Positions 28,101-36,042 of a stretch of DNA of 44,171 bases are shown piece by piece. The notes under the pieces are model-generated. The model was not told where the DNA came from. It did not search any database and saw nothing but the letters and a program-made list of their open reading frames with translations. The stretch covers positions 1 through 44,171 of the forward strand of contig CAIKAS010000164.1 of assembly GCA_903825445.1 (NCBI GenBank). The letters run 5' to 3'. This stretch comes from an uncultured Acidobacteriia bacterium (GTDB taxonomy: Bacteria; Acidobacteriota; Terriglobia; Bryobacterales; Bryobacteraceae). A program made the translations under genes and the position numbers. Numbering within the stretch: position 1 is the stretch's first letter; every line of letters starts with the position of its first letter.

Positions 28101-29260
28101 AGAACGCAAATCTGGCTGGGCTGAAACCCGCGTCCAGCGGTACTTCTTCCGTCCCGTTGAACTCGGCGCCACCGCGTACCGACCTGGCGCTGGCGCCGGG
28201 CACTTTCATAACCTTGCCCGCAATCCAGTGGAGCCCTCTGCCCACGTATACGCTTTCGGTGGTCGAGGCTGGCCTGGGTACCGGCACGGTGAACTCCATG
28301 CCGGCGGGCATCGCGTGTGGCGCAATCTGTCAGGCGGCGTTCCCCACACCCGCACTGGTGACATTGGTGGCGAAGCCGCAGCCCGGGTCCGGATCGGTTT
28401 TTGTTGGCTGGAATGCGTCGTGTCTGGAAATATTCGCGGGTAATGGTCCGTGCACACTGAGAATGAACCAGGAGCAGAGTCCTATCGCGACTTTTGCGGT
28501 GGGGCCTCCGGTGCTCGCAGGACTGAACCTCTCGGTCATCTCAATTGTGGGTGGGAACGCCACCCTTGGCACTGCGATCGTGACTCCGCGCCCGCTTTCG
28601 GCTGCTAGTCCCGGCCCCGGGGAAGACCCCGCCGATCGCAATACCGTCCTGCGCGAACAAGCCGGTGCTGGCAACCTGGCCGTCACCCTCCAAAGCGACT
28701 CTCCCTACGTGGCGGTGCCTGCCAGCGTCACCGTACCCGCTGGTCAGACTTCCGCCAGCTTCCCGGTCACTACGTTGGCGGTGTCATCCGCAACAACCGC
28801 AGTCATTTCTGCCAGTCTGAATGGAACTACCCTGACTGCGCCTTTGACCTTGACTCCTGCGACTACGGGCGGCGGAGCGGTGACGGGCATCTGGACGGGA
28901 ACCTGGACGGATAGCGAACCCAGCGCCCAATTCACCTGCGTCCTCACATTTCAGCTGACGTGGAATCTGACACAAACCGGTAACGCCGTCACCGGTACCT
29001 ACAGCGCCCTGATGACATCGGATGTGCCGCAAAATCCGAATACGCAGGCGAGCCTGTGCACAGGTGCGGTGGGAACCACGACAAGCGGCAACTTCGTCGG
29101 TGGCACCGTGAGCGGTACAGCAGTGACTCTGCCTACCGACGCGAACCTGGGCGGCCTCGTTTTTGCAGGGAATCTGAATGCTGCGGCAACCACAATAACC
29201 GGAACAGGCTCCGGCGCGAGCGGTGCCGGCGACAATGGGCCGTTTACAGTTCAAAAATAA
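25199..29260 (+). CDS. Large mosaic secreted protein (ASH-type repeats, TIGR03437-type domain, helical and beta modules)
   Basis: The protein is 1353 residues, starting at a GTG with a signal peptide (ARLLLLASLAVFLPCRVHA). Two ASH-like (choice-of-anchor D) beta domains come first, with LSTSSLSFGSEAVGVQS and LSPTTLNFGSVYTG. A TIGR03437-type region follows: ISPGGIVPLYSTASTIQPGE, then GDSVVLFGVGFGPTTP. A helical section of about 300 residues (around FLDLEAMLEARRLNQLQAAQ) is followed by an InlB B-repeat-like module (YTLSVVEAGLGTGTV with Cys pairs), a Calx-beta-like stretch and a C-terminal beta domain. It lacks a recognisable anchor or enzyme motif. A surface adhesion or matrix role is likely but unproven. 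Confidence 0.85.
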   Translation: MGKLSRDSGLKATVAARLLLLASLAVFLPCRVHAAPGATLSTSSLSFGSEAVGVQSAAQKVTLTNSGNTTLTVNSFTITPTSGSDFGFGQLLCAGSLVNESCCPPTLAVGASCYVEIYFQPRATGNRTGTLSVADSASGSPQTVALTGTGTAPTASLSPTTLNFGSVYTGLASYAQTVTLSNTGNATLILDAISITGGNSSDFSQTNSCGSLAAGTSCPISVTLNPAAPGARAASLSITDNATGSPQTISLSGTGVAVPPVISPGGIVPLYSTASTIQPGEWISIYGSNLAYGTTAWSGNFPTSLGGTSVKIDGKAAYLSLASPGQINLQTPDDTMTGTVPVTVTTAGGTASSTVTLAPSGPSFLLLDSTHVTGIILRSDNSGAYDGGLYDLIGPTGNSLGYSTVAAKPGDSVVLFGVGFGPTTPAVVPGQAFAGAAGTNSPVSLTINGVSITPSFAGLSGAGLYQINVTIPSGMGAGDFPLLASVGGVQTQAGVLISLRNSISTTFSITTISNSAPVPLTPLNIGTKGLSAGTAVQVSFSNSSGYSVNEQAVRVGLDGTVVVGVPLYIAPDTEQISAGTVSVALTQGTQTTTATSMTIQTLPPLSTYSTSPGQISHSFLDLEAMLEARRLNQLQAAQALAGSSLNMTASQATLQSLLDASILARSEVDSVLTNNSTVIAWPTLPDSTALQFDKNQLTLMDQVIAIYLTQQFSGFSAATAVSGLLSDMETQSGVLSLIQYVQGLANGDDAKLAALDGLAANMGAANADKFTGLAGLASGFGHIQAVSDALGRDIAPTAQCLESSGCNSAAQFEADILGPQAELVSSFYSTVTNVPVLAGLELEASTTAVPSVGATAIAAFAELGFNGQIKRAGDTAVQIVSLPAFGAMVQNWGYVSGSIVTTLAASTTTPLNSVGLCCFGASGAGMNALADASGSFDIVVPIGVAGTNYGALSLNLMDPFSGAVLSKQNANLAGLKPASSGTSSVPLNSAPPRTDLALAPGTFITLPAIQWSPLPTYTLSVVEAGLGTGTVNSMPAGIACGAICQAAFPTPALVTLVAKPQPGSGSVFVGWNASCLEIFAGNGPCTLRMNQEQSPIATFAVGPPVLAGLNLSVISIVGGNATLGTAIVTPRPLSAASPGPGEDPADRNTVLREQAGAGNLAVTLQSDSPYVAVPASVTVPAGQTSASFPVTTLAVSSATTAVISASLNGTTLTAPLTLTPATTGGGAVTGIWTGTWTDSEPSAQFTCVLTFQLTWNLTQTGNAVTGTYSALMTSDVPQNPNTQASLCTGAVGTTTSGNFVGGTVSGTAVTLPTDANLGGLVFAGNLNAAATTITGTGSGASGAGDNGPFTVQK

Positions 29261-29295
29261 AGTTGCCACCAGGCGTCGGTGCGTTAGGATGTGGC

Positions 29296-30357
29296 ATGCG
29301 TTCTCGTTTTTTCGGCGCTGGACATGGCGCGTTAATCGGCCTGCTCCTCTGCGCGTCCGCCGTTTCCCATGCGCGACCGATTCCGGTGAAGGTCGTGATC
29401 GTCGCGATGTTCGAGCGGGGCGCCGATACTGGCGATCAGCCGGGCGAACTGCAATATTGGGTAGAGCGAAATCATCTGGATCGCGTGATTCCCTTCCCCC
29501 AGGGCTTTCACGACCTGCGAATGAACAACGACGGCGTACTGGCCGTCCTGACCGGCGTGGGCACAGCAAAGTCGGCGTCGGCAATCATGGCGCTGGGGAT
29601 GGATCCCCGCTTCGATCTCAGCAAAGCTTATTGGCTGGTGGCAGGGATAGCAGGAATCAATCCGGCGCGCGGGAGCATCGGGTCGGCCGCGTGGGCTGAG
29701 TGGGTGGTAGACGGGGACCTGGCACGCGAGATTGACGCCAGAGAGATTCCAGCCGGCTGGAAGACGGGCTACATTCCGCTACGCGGTTCTGTCCCTTACG
29801 AAGTTCCACGCGATTCCACCGAGGGCGAGGTTTACCATCTGGACGCTGGCCTCGTGGACTGGGCATTTCAGCTAACAAAAACTGTTGCGCTGGCAGATTC
29901 GGAGGCTATGCAGGCAGCGCGGAATCCCTATCCCGAAGAGAATGCCCGTCGGCCTCCCTTCGTGATGAAGGGCGACACGCTCTCTTCCGGCACGTTCTGG
30001 CATGGCGCACTGCTGAACGATTGGGCCACGGATTGGGTTCGCTATCACACAGGCGGCGTGGGCAACTTCGTCACGACGGCGATGGAAGATACCGGGACAA
30101 TGCAGTCGCTGACGCTGCTTGAGAAAGCGGGGCGCGTCGATCTTCACCGCGTCCTGGTGCTGAGGACGGCCAGTAACTTCGATCTTCCGCAGCCAGGCGT
30201 CACAGCAGCGGAGAATCTGGCGCGAATCAAGCTTGGACAATACACGGCGTATTTGCCCGCGCTGGAGGCGGCATGGCGCGTGGGGAACACTGTGGTGGAT
30301 AACCTGGTGCGGAATTGGGGGAAGTTTCGCGATGTGACGCCGGCTGGACAGCGTTGA
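29296..30357 (+). CDS. Purine nucleoside permease-like protein (NUP family)
   Basis: This is a 353-residue secreted or periplasmic protein of the NUP family. The signal peptide is GALIGLLLCASAVSHA. Conserved blocks are KVVIVAMFERGADTGDQPGE, LTGVGTAKSASAIMALG, YWLVAGIAGINPARGSIGSA and a C-terminal LRTASNFDLPQPGVTAAENL. These match purine nucleoside permeases of fungi and bacterial homologues, which share a fold with nucleoside phosphorylases; the bacterial role is uncertain. The open frame begins at 29056, but that overlaps the previous gene; the ATG at 29296 gives the natural signal peptide. It follows the mosaic-protein gene by 35 bp. Confidence 0.87.
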   Translation: MRSRFFGAGHGALIGLLLCASAVSHARPIPVKVVIVAMFERGADTGDQPGELQYWVERNHLDRVIPFPQGFHDLRMNNDGVLAVLTGVGTAKSASAIMALGMDPRFDLSKAYWLVAGIAGINPARGSIGSAAWAEWVVDGDLAREIDAREIPAGWKTGYIPLRGSVPYEVPRDSTEGEVYHLDAGLVDWAFQLTKTVALADSEAMQAARNPYPEENARRPPFVMKGDTLSSGTFWHGALLNDWATDWVRYHTGGVGNFVTTAMEDTGTMQSLTLLEKAGRVDLHRVLVLRTASNFDLPQPGVTAAENLARIKLGQYTAYLPALEAAWRVGNTVVDNLVRNWGKFRDVTPAGQR

Positions 30358-30447
30358 AAATCTGGGGTACCAGGTTACGATGGAGATGGCCTGTTTCCAT
30401 TGCGACCTCCGTCGGTCTCCTAATTCAGCAGTTCCACAGGAGATGAG

Positions 30448-31917
30448 ATGTCAACACTGCCACCCAAACTCACGATTGCCGGCCTGACTGCGGTGTCTTT
30501 CGCACTGCTGTTTTCGATCACGGCGAAGCTGCTTCCGGCCCAGGGCGACGACGCGGCATTAATTGCCAAAGCCAAAGGCATCCACGAACGCGTCCTTAAA
30601 CTCGACACCCATAACGACATTGAGCCGGTGAACTTCACGCCGGATTGCAATTACACCATGCGCCTCACAACGCAGGTGAATCTGCCAAAGATGGTGGAAG
30701 GTGGCATGGATGTTTCGTTCATGATCGCTTACGTAGGCCAGGGGCCGCTGACGCCGGAAGGGTTCCAGGACGCCTACCAGCAGGCGGTGGCGAAGTTCGA
30801 CGCGGTGCACCGGCTCACGGAAAAGATTGCACCGGATCAGATCGGTCTGGCGCTTTCACCTGCCGATGTGCTTGCACTCCACAAAAAGCATCTCAGGATC
30901 GCGGTGATCGGCGTAGAAAACGGCTATCCGATCGGCATGGACATTAAGCACGTGAAAGAGTTTTACGATCGGGGCGGGCGCTACATGTCCCTGGCCCACA
31001 ACGGCAACAGCCAGTTGGCCGATTCAAACACCGGAGAAACTCAGGGTTACCTGTATAACAACGGGCTCTCGCCGTTGGGACGCGAAGTGATTGCGGAGAT
31101 GAATCGCCTGGGCATGATGGTGGATCTTTCCCATCCTTCGAAAGGCGCCAACATGGAAGCGATGCGGCTTTCCAAAGCTCCGGTGATCGCGTCGCACTCG
31201 GCGGTGCGGGCTCTCGCCGATGTGAGCCGGAACATGGACGACGAGCAACTGCTGGCGCTGAAGAAAAACGGTGGTGTGATTCAGATTGTCGGGTTTGCGT
31301 CATATATCAGGATAGATTCGAAAGAGCGCACCGATGCGCTGGCAAAGCTGCGTGACGAGTTCGGACTGGCAGCGCCGGCAGCTGGCGGACGCGGCGGCAG
31401 TGGTGGAATTGGCGGAGGCCGTGGCGGGCGCGGCAGTAGCGGCGGAGGCGGTCGCGCCGGACGTAGTGCTGCCGATGCTTCGGCACGGGTGTGTCCGGTA
31501 GAGGGAGCGCCAGGTGTTGCAACCCAGGGTCGCGGAGCGGCTGCGGGGGGCGGCCGGGGACGCGGGAACGCCGGCCTCGACGCGCTTTCGCCGGAGCGGC
31601 GCGCCGAGTACGACAAGCGACTCGCTGAGATCGATGCCAAGTGGCCGGCGGCGCCCCGCGCCAACGTGAAAGATTTCGTGAACCACATCGACTATGCCGT
31701 GAAACTGATCGGGATCGATCACGTCGGGATTTCTTCCGACTTCGATGGCGGCGGCGGAATCGACGGCTGGAACAGCGCGGCCGAGGCCTTCAATGTGACG
31801 CTGGAACTCGTGCGGCGCGGGTATACAGAACAACAGATCGGGATGTTGTGGAGCGGCAATCTGCTGCGTGTTTGGGGAGAGGTGGAGCAGGTAGCGCAGA
31901 GGCTGGCAAAGAAATAA
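30448..31917 (+). CDS. Membrane dipeptidase (peptidase M19) with Gly/Arg-rich insertion
   Basis: This is a 489-residue zinc dipeptidase related to renal dipeptidase. A signal peptide is present (TAVSFALLFSITAKLLPA). The first metal motif is LDTHNDIEP, later blocks are IGVENGYPIG and GMMVDLSHPSKGA, and IDHVGISSDFDGGGGIDGW is near the end. Between about residues 310 and 375 lies an insertion of Gly, Arg and Ser with many RGG-like units, interrupting the catalytic domain in a position where relatives have a shorter loop. The enzyme should cleave dipeptides in the periplasm. The start has a good AGGAG site. Confidence 0.93.
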   Translation: MSTLPPKLTIAGLTAVSFALLFSITAKLLPAQGDDAALIAKAKGIHERVLKLDTHNDIEPVNFTPDCNYTMRLTTQVNLPKMVEGGMDVSFMIAYVGQGPLTPEGFQDAYQQAVAKFDAVHRLTEKIAPDQIGLALSPADVLALHKKHLRIAVIGVENGYPIGMDIKHVKEFYDRGGRYMSLAHNGNSQLADSNTGETQGYLYNNGLSPLGREVIAEMNRLGMMVDLSHPSKGANMEAMRLSKAPVIASHSAVRALADVSRNMDDEQLLALKKNGGVIQIVGFASYIRIDSKERTDALAKLRDEFGLAAPAAGGRGGSGGIGGGRGGRGSSGGGGRAGRSAADASARVCPVEGAPGVATQGRGAAAGGGRGRGNAGLDALSPERRAEYDKRLAEIDAKWPAAPRANVKDFVNHIDYAVKLIGIDHVGISSDFDGGGGIDGWNSAAEAFNVTLELVRRGYTEQQIGMLWSGNLLRVWGEVEQVAQRLAKK

Positions 31918-31947
31918 ACTGTGCAAATTCAGCTATACTAAAAAACC

Positions 31948-32538
31948 ATGAAAGCAAAATTCCTTATTCTCACTGTTGCGGTCGGCGCATGCGCAGGCAC
32001 CGCACTTCTTTTCGCCCAGGGCGGCATGCAGCAGCCGACCACACTTTCGGCCATGCTGAATCAGCGGTACACGCAGGTGAAGACGAGCATCACGAATGCG
32101 GCGAACGAAATGCCCGAAGAAAACTACAGCTTCAAGGCAACACCGGCAGAGATGTCGTTCGGTGAATGGGTGGCACACGTAGCCGATACACAGGTCCGGC
32201 AGTGCTCAACCGTGAACGGCCAGGTCAAGACGGTGGGCGCGGCGCAGAAGACCACGAAGGCGGACATCGTCGCGGCTCTCAAGACCTCGTTCGATGAGTG
32301 CGACGCCGCGTTTGGCAAGCTGACGGACGAAAACGCAATGGAAGCCGTGGGAACCGGTCGCGGTAATGCATCTCGCGCGGGGCAGTTGGCGTATGTCACT
32401 GCTCACGACAACGAATGCTACGGGAGCATGGCTGTGTACATGCGACTCAAGGGAATCGTTCCACCTTCCACTGCGGCACGCGGCGGCGGAATGGGTCGCG
32501 GCGCAAGTGGCGGCATGGGACGCGGACGCGGCCAGTAA
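31948..32538 (+). CDS. Secreted DinB-like protein with Gly/Arg-rich tail
   Basis: This 196-residue protein has a signal peptide (FLILTVAVGACAGTALLFAQ), a DinB-type four-helix region (ITNAANEMPEENYSFK, FGEWVAHVADTQVRQ, LAYVTAHDNECYGSMAVYMR) and a C-terminal Gly/Arg/Met-rich tail of about 20 residues. The His in WVAHVAD and in VTAHDNE fit the metal positions of the fold. It lies 30 bp after the M19 dipeptidase gene, which carries a similar Gly/Arg-rich segment, so the two may form an operon with periplasmic products. Function is unknown. Confidence 0.83.
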   Translation: MKAKFLILTVAVGACAGTALLFAQGGMQQPTTLSAMLNQRYTQVKTSITNAANEMPEENYSFKATPAEMSFGEWVAHVADTQVRQCSTVNGQVKTVGAAQKTTKADIVAALKTSFDECDAAFGKLTDENAMEAVGTGRGNASRAGQLAYVTAHDNECYGSMAVYMRLKGIVPPSTAARGGGMGRGASGGMGRGRGQ

Positions 32539-32541
32539 CGG

Positions 32542-33351
32542 TTAACCCAGGTAAGGAGCACCTGGCTGAACCGGCAGGGTGCTCCCACCTGCGTCCACGT
32601 TGAGAATGGTTCCGGTGACCTGCACGGATTCGTCGGAAAGCAGATAGAGCGCAGCCCAGGCGGAATCTTCCGGGGTTTGGTGACGGCCGAGTGCCAGCGT
32701 TTCACCCTGCTTTTTCAGTGCCTCCAGTGTGACGCCGGTTTTGGCGTGCAGAGCGATTTCACCTTCCGTGAGCACCCAGCCAGGAATAAGGTAATTGACG
32801 CGAATGCGGTCGTGCGCCAGCGCTCCTGCCAGCGTGCGGGTCAGCGAAAGCAGTCCGCCTTTGGCAGCAGAGTAAGCGACCAGGTTCGGCAGTCCCTGAA
32901 TACCGTTCAGCGAACCGACATTGACGATGCTGCCTCCACCGGCAGCACGGAGATGGGGTGCCGCGTGCTTGCAGCAGTAGAACGGTCCACGTAAATTGAC
33001 GTTCTGAATCTGGTCCCAGAAGTCGCTGGTGGTTTGTTCGAGAGTAGCGCGGGGATACCAGCCCGCGTTGTTGAGCAGACCGTCAATGCGGCCGGTGGGA
33101 CGTGCGGCCTCAGCCATCAGAGCAGCGCAGTCGGACTCGCTGGTGACGTCGGCGCGGACGAAGCGGGCCTTGAGGCCGTCGGCTGCAATGCGGGCAGCGG
33201 CAGCTTCTCCTTCGGGCTGTTTGACATCGGACAGGACGACCGACGCGCCTTCTTCGGCAAGCAAACGCGCGCAGGCGAAACCGATGCCCTGGGCGGCCCC
33301 TGTAACGACGATCACTTTACCTTCGACTCTGGGTTTGCGTGGTTGTGGCAT
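32542..33351 (-). CDS. SDR family oxidoreductase
   Basis: This is a complete 269-residue classical short-chain dehydrogenase. It has the cofactor motif TGAAQGIGFA, an acidic residue in VVLSDVK pointing to NAD(H), NNAG, Ser in VNVGSLNG, and the catalytic YSAAK. The C-terminal LNVDAGG block is also typical. The substrate is unknown. It is convergent with the secreted DinB gene, with stops three bases apart. A ribosome site upstream of 33351 is weak. Confidence 0.92.
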   Translation of the reverse strand: MPQPRKPRVEGKVIVVTGAAQGIGFACARLLAEEGASVVLSDVKQPEGEAAAARIAADGLKARFVRADVTSESDCAALMAEAARPTGRIDGLLNNAGWYPRATLEQTTSDFWDQIQNVNLRGPFYCCKHAAPHLRAAGGGSIVNVGSLNGIQGLPNLVAYSAAKGGLLSLTRTLAGALAHDRIRVNYLIPGWVLTEGEIALHAKTGVTLEALKKQGETLALGRHQTPEDSAWAALYLLSDESVQVTGTILNVDAGGSTLPVQPGAPYLG

Positions 33352-33408
33352 GGTGGCAGGAAATAACAGACTAACAAAGCAATACAGTTCCGAAGACGGC
33401 AGACGCGT

Positions 33409-34002
33409 TCAGATCACGCCGAGTGTAATCGCCGCGGCTCCCAGCCCCGCATGCGACAGCGCCACGATATAGAAGCTCCTGGTTCGCAGGAATATCAAGG
33501 CCCATATCAAACCGACGACAAAAGTGAGCACCGTGGTGGTGGTGTCCCTCGCGATGGTGTGCATGAACGAATAGAGCACCGCCGAAATGACAACGATGCC
33601 GAACCTCGGCACGCGTGCTGCGGCGAGTTCGGCGAAGAGGAAGCTGCGATACAGGAATTCCTGCGCCGGCGCGGAGAGGAGCACGAAGAAAAGATAAAAC
33701 GGCAGGCGGGGAGTCAGCTGAAAGCGGTGCTGCAGGTCAGCCCAAAAGACCCCCGCCAGGAGCAGCACGGAAGGAATTACCGACCATGCCAGAACCGAGA
33801 GAAGTTTCGGGCGTCCCATGCCAAGACGGATTGCGCTGTACCGGCGGTTGACGGCAAGCGCAGTGGCAGCGATCGCGACAGCGATCAGAATGAAGAAACG
33901 CCAGCTATAGGGGATCAGTCCGGATCGCAACAGGAAGACAGGGGCCACATAGATGCCGAAGATCATGGAAAACGAGCGGAGGCGCGATTTTGCAGTGTCC
34001 AT
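33409..34002 (-). CDS. CPBP family intramembrane metalloprotease
   Basis: This is a 197-residue membrane protein with several hydrophobic helices (VAPVFLLRSGLIPY, ILIAVAIAATALAV, SVIPSVLLLAGVFW, TTTVLTFVVGLIWALIFL). Its motif QEFLYRSF corresponds to the EExxxR motif of CPBP/CAAX-type proteases, with His in SFMHTIARD and in ALSHAGLG as likely metal ligands. In bacteria such proteins act in bacteriocin immunity, protein processing or unknown roles. The first Glu of the motif pair is replaced by Gln, as in some divergent members. Starts at 34080 and 34002 are both possible; 34002 places the first helix near the N-terminus. Confidence 0.8.
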   Translation of the reverse strand: MDTAKSRLRSFSMIFGIYVAPVFLLRSGLIPYSWRFFILIAVAIAATALAVNRRYSAIRLGMGRPKLLSVLAWSVIPSVLLLAGVFWADLQHRFQLTPRLPFYLFFVLLSAPAQEFLYRSFLFAELAAARVPRFGIVVISAVLYSFMHTIARDTTTTVLTFVVGLIWALIFLRTRSFYIVALSHAGLGAAAITLGVI

Positions 34003-34310
34003 GCGTTGACGCGAGGCCCCACAGGCATCCTGCCCTAAGGCCGACGGGTGAATTACGCTGCAGCTGTGTGACGGAAGCATGTGAACTGAATTACGGATAC
34101 GTTACAAGATTAACGCGCCGTAGGCGGCTTGAGACGGCTTGAGTAAGAATACTGCCCTTCATTTCGAGCTAACGCGGCGTTCCGGTCATTGGCCCTACAG
34201 TTGCTTGCTATTGTTGAGGAGTCGGGTCGCGAGGGCCGACGCGCAAGGAGAGCCTTGCGAGCTTGACAGCCCAGCCAGCGGATATCGGCGCCGCAGAATG
34301 AGGTACTTCC

Positions 34311-35177
34311 TTGCAACTCCGAGCCGGTTTTGAACTGATCTATAACTTTCCACAGCCAACGCCTATCATCCTGCTGGTGAACGTTCACGATTCGCGGGCC
34401 CGCGATATGGTCATTCCCGACCATCTGATGACGGCACCTGCAATTCCGGTGAGCGCATACCGGGACGCATTTGGTAATCGCTGCAATCGGGTCCTGGCGC
34501 CCGCCGGCCGACTGCGTCTAACGACGGATTGCGTCATCCGGGATACGGGCCAACCCGACGAGATGATGTTTGGCGCCGGGCAGGATTCCGTGCAGGATCT
34601 GCCCGAAGACGTGCTCGTATTCCTCCTCGGCAGCCGGTATTGCGAGACTGATTTTCTCTCCGACGCCGCCTGGCAACTCTTCAGCGGCATCGCGCCAGGT
34701 TACCCGCGCGTGCAGGCGATTTGCGACTACGTTCACCGTCACATCGCGTTCAATTATCAAAACGCGCGGGCGAACCGCAGCGCAGCCGGCGCGTTTAATG
34801 AACGCACCGGCGTTTGTCGCGACTATGCGCACCTGGCGGTTACATTCTGCCGGTGCATGAATATTCCTGCGCGCTACTGCACCGGTTACCTGAGCGACCT
34901 CGGCACCGAACCTCCCTATGGAGTGGGGGATTTTGCCGCATGGTTCGAGGCCTGGATCGGCGGCCGCTGGCATACCTTCGATCCGCGTAATAACGTGCCG
35001 CGCCTGGGGCGTGTGCTGATGGCGCGGGGCCGCGATGCCTGCGATGTGGCGATCGCCACAACGTTCGGACCGAACCAGTTGGAAAGCTTCCGTGTATGGA
35101 CGGACGAATTGGCTGACGGAGAAGTTCCGGTGCTGGGACCAGCGCAATCGGCGCTGTCTTCAGGCGCGGGCCATTGA
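34311..35177 (+). CDS. Transglutaminase-like cysteine protein
   Basis: This 288-residue protein starts at a TTG with GAGG upstream. An N-terminal beta domain (LRAGFELIYNFPQPTPIILL) is followed by the transglutaminase-like core. The catalytic Cys lies in ERTGVCRDYAHLAVTFCR, and His and Asp of the triad lie in WHTFDPRNN. It has no signal peptide. Such domains act as proteases or transferases in peptide or cell-wall metabolism. It is coupled to the next gene through a TGATG overlap. Confidence 0.88.
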   Translation: MQLRAGFELIYNFPQPTPIILLVNVHDSRARDMVIPDHLMTAPAIPVSAYRDAFGNRCNRVLAPAGRLRLTTDCVIRDTGQPDEMMFGAGQDSVQDLPEDVLVFLLGSRYCETDFLSDAAWQLFSGIAPGYPRVQAICDYVHRHIAFNYQNARANRSAAGAFNERTGVCRDYAHLAVTFCRCMNIPARYCTGYLSDLGTEPPYGVGDFAAWFEAWIGGRWHTFDPRNNVPRLGRVLMARGRDACDVAIATTFGPNQLESFRVWTDELADGEVPVLGPAQSALSSGAGH

Positions 35178-36037
35178 TGTCGCTTCTCACCGTTCGCCAC
35201 ACAACCGTATATCGATACAAAGAGCCGGTAGGTCTGGGGGAACATCGAATGATGTTCCGTCCGCGCGAAAGTCATGACCTGCGCCTGATCAGTACGCATC
35301 TGGCGATCACGCCGCGTCCGGCCCAGTTGCGATGGCTGCACGATCCGTTCGACAATTCCATCGCCATCGCTACGTTTGACGAGACCACCACGGAGTTGCG
35401 TTTTGAGAGCGCCGTGAGATTGGAACACTTTGAGTATTCGCCGCCAGAGTATCCGCTCGAAGAGTATGCCAAACGGTATCCGTTCCGCTACTCGGACGAG
35501 GATTTCCCTAATCTGGAGCGCGCGCTGGCACATCACTATCACGCCGAGCGCGTAGCGGAATGGGCTTTGCAGTTTCTGGACCCGTCGGAAACAACCGACA
35601 CAATGAAGATCCTGCGGGCGATGACGCACGGCATCCGCGAGCAGTTCACCTATGCGAGACGGATAGAGAAGGGTGTGCAGACGCCGGGAGAGACAATCGA
35701 GACCGAGCAGGGCAGTTGCCGCGATTTCGCCGTGCTGATGATAGAAGCGGCGCGGTCGCTGGGTATTGCGGCCCGGTTTGTGAGCGGGTATATTTTTGCT
35801 CCCGGAGACTCCGGCATCCACGGTGGCGGAGCAACGCATGCGTGGATGCAGGCATATTTGCCCGGCGCGGGATGGATCGATTTTGACCCCACAAACAGCA
35901 TAATTGGAAACCGCAATCTGATTCGCGTGGCCGTGGCGTGGGCGCCGGAACAGGCGCTGCCTCTATGGGGCACTTATGAGGGGCCGGCTAGCGCCTGTCT
36001 GGGTATGGATGTTGCTGTAAGTGTGAGCGCTTCGTAA
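35177..36037 (+). CDS. Transglutaminase-like cysteine protein
   Basis: This 286-residue protein starts at the ATG that overlaps the preceding stop codon (TGATG), so the pair is translationally coupled. The N-terminal domain begins LLTVRHTTVYRYKEPVGLGE, the usual start of this family. The core has Cys in EQGSCRDFAVLMIEAARSL, His in GGATHAWMQAYLPG and Asp in WIDFDPTNS, a complete triad. It is about the normal length for the family. Elsewhere similar pairs occur with alpha-E and circularly permuted ATP-grasp proteins; neither is seen here. Confidence 0.92.
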   Translation: MSLLTVRHTTVYRYKEPVGLGEHRMMFRPRESHDLRLISTHLAITPRPAQLRWLHDPFDNSIAIATFDETTTELRFESAVRLEHFEYSPPEYPLEEYAKRYPFRYSDEDFPNLERALAHHYHAERVAEWALQFLDPSETTDTMKILRAMTHGIREQFTYARRIEKGVQTPGETIETEQGSCRDFAVLMIEAARSLGIAARFVSGYIFAPGDSGIHGGGATHAWMQAYLPGAGWIDFDPTNSIIGNRNLIRVAVAWAPEQALPLWGTYEGPASACLGMDVAVSVSAS

Positions 36038-36042
36038 CAGCG

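Noticed and set aside
29056-29295. Upstream extension of the purine nucleoside permease-like gene
   Set aside because: It lies inside the preceding gene and before a clear signal peptide at 29296.
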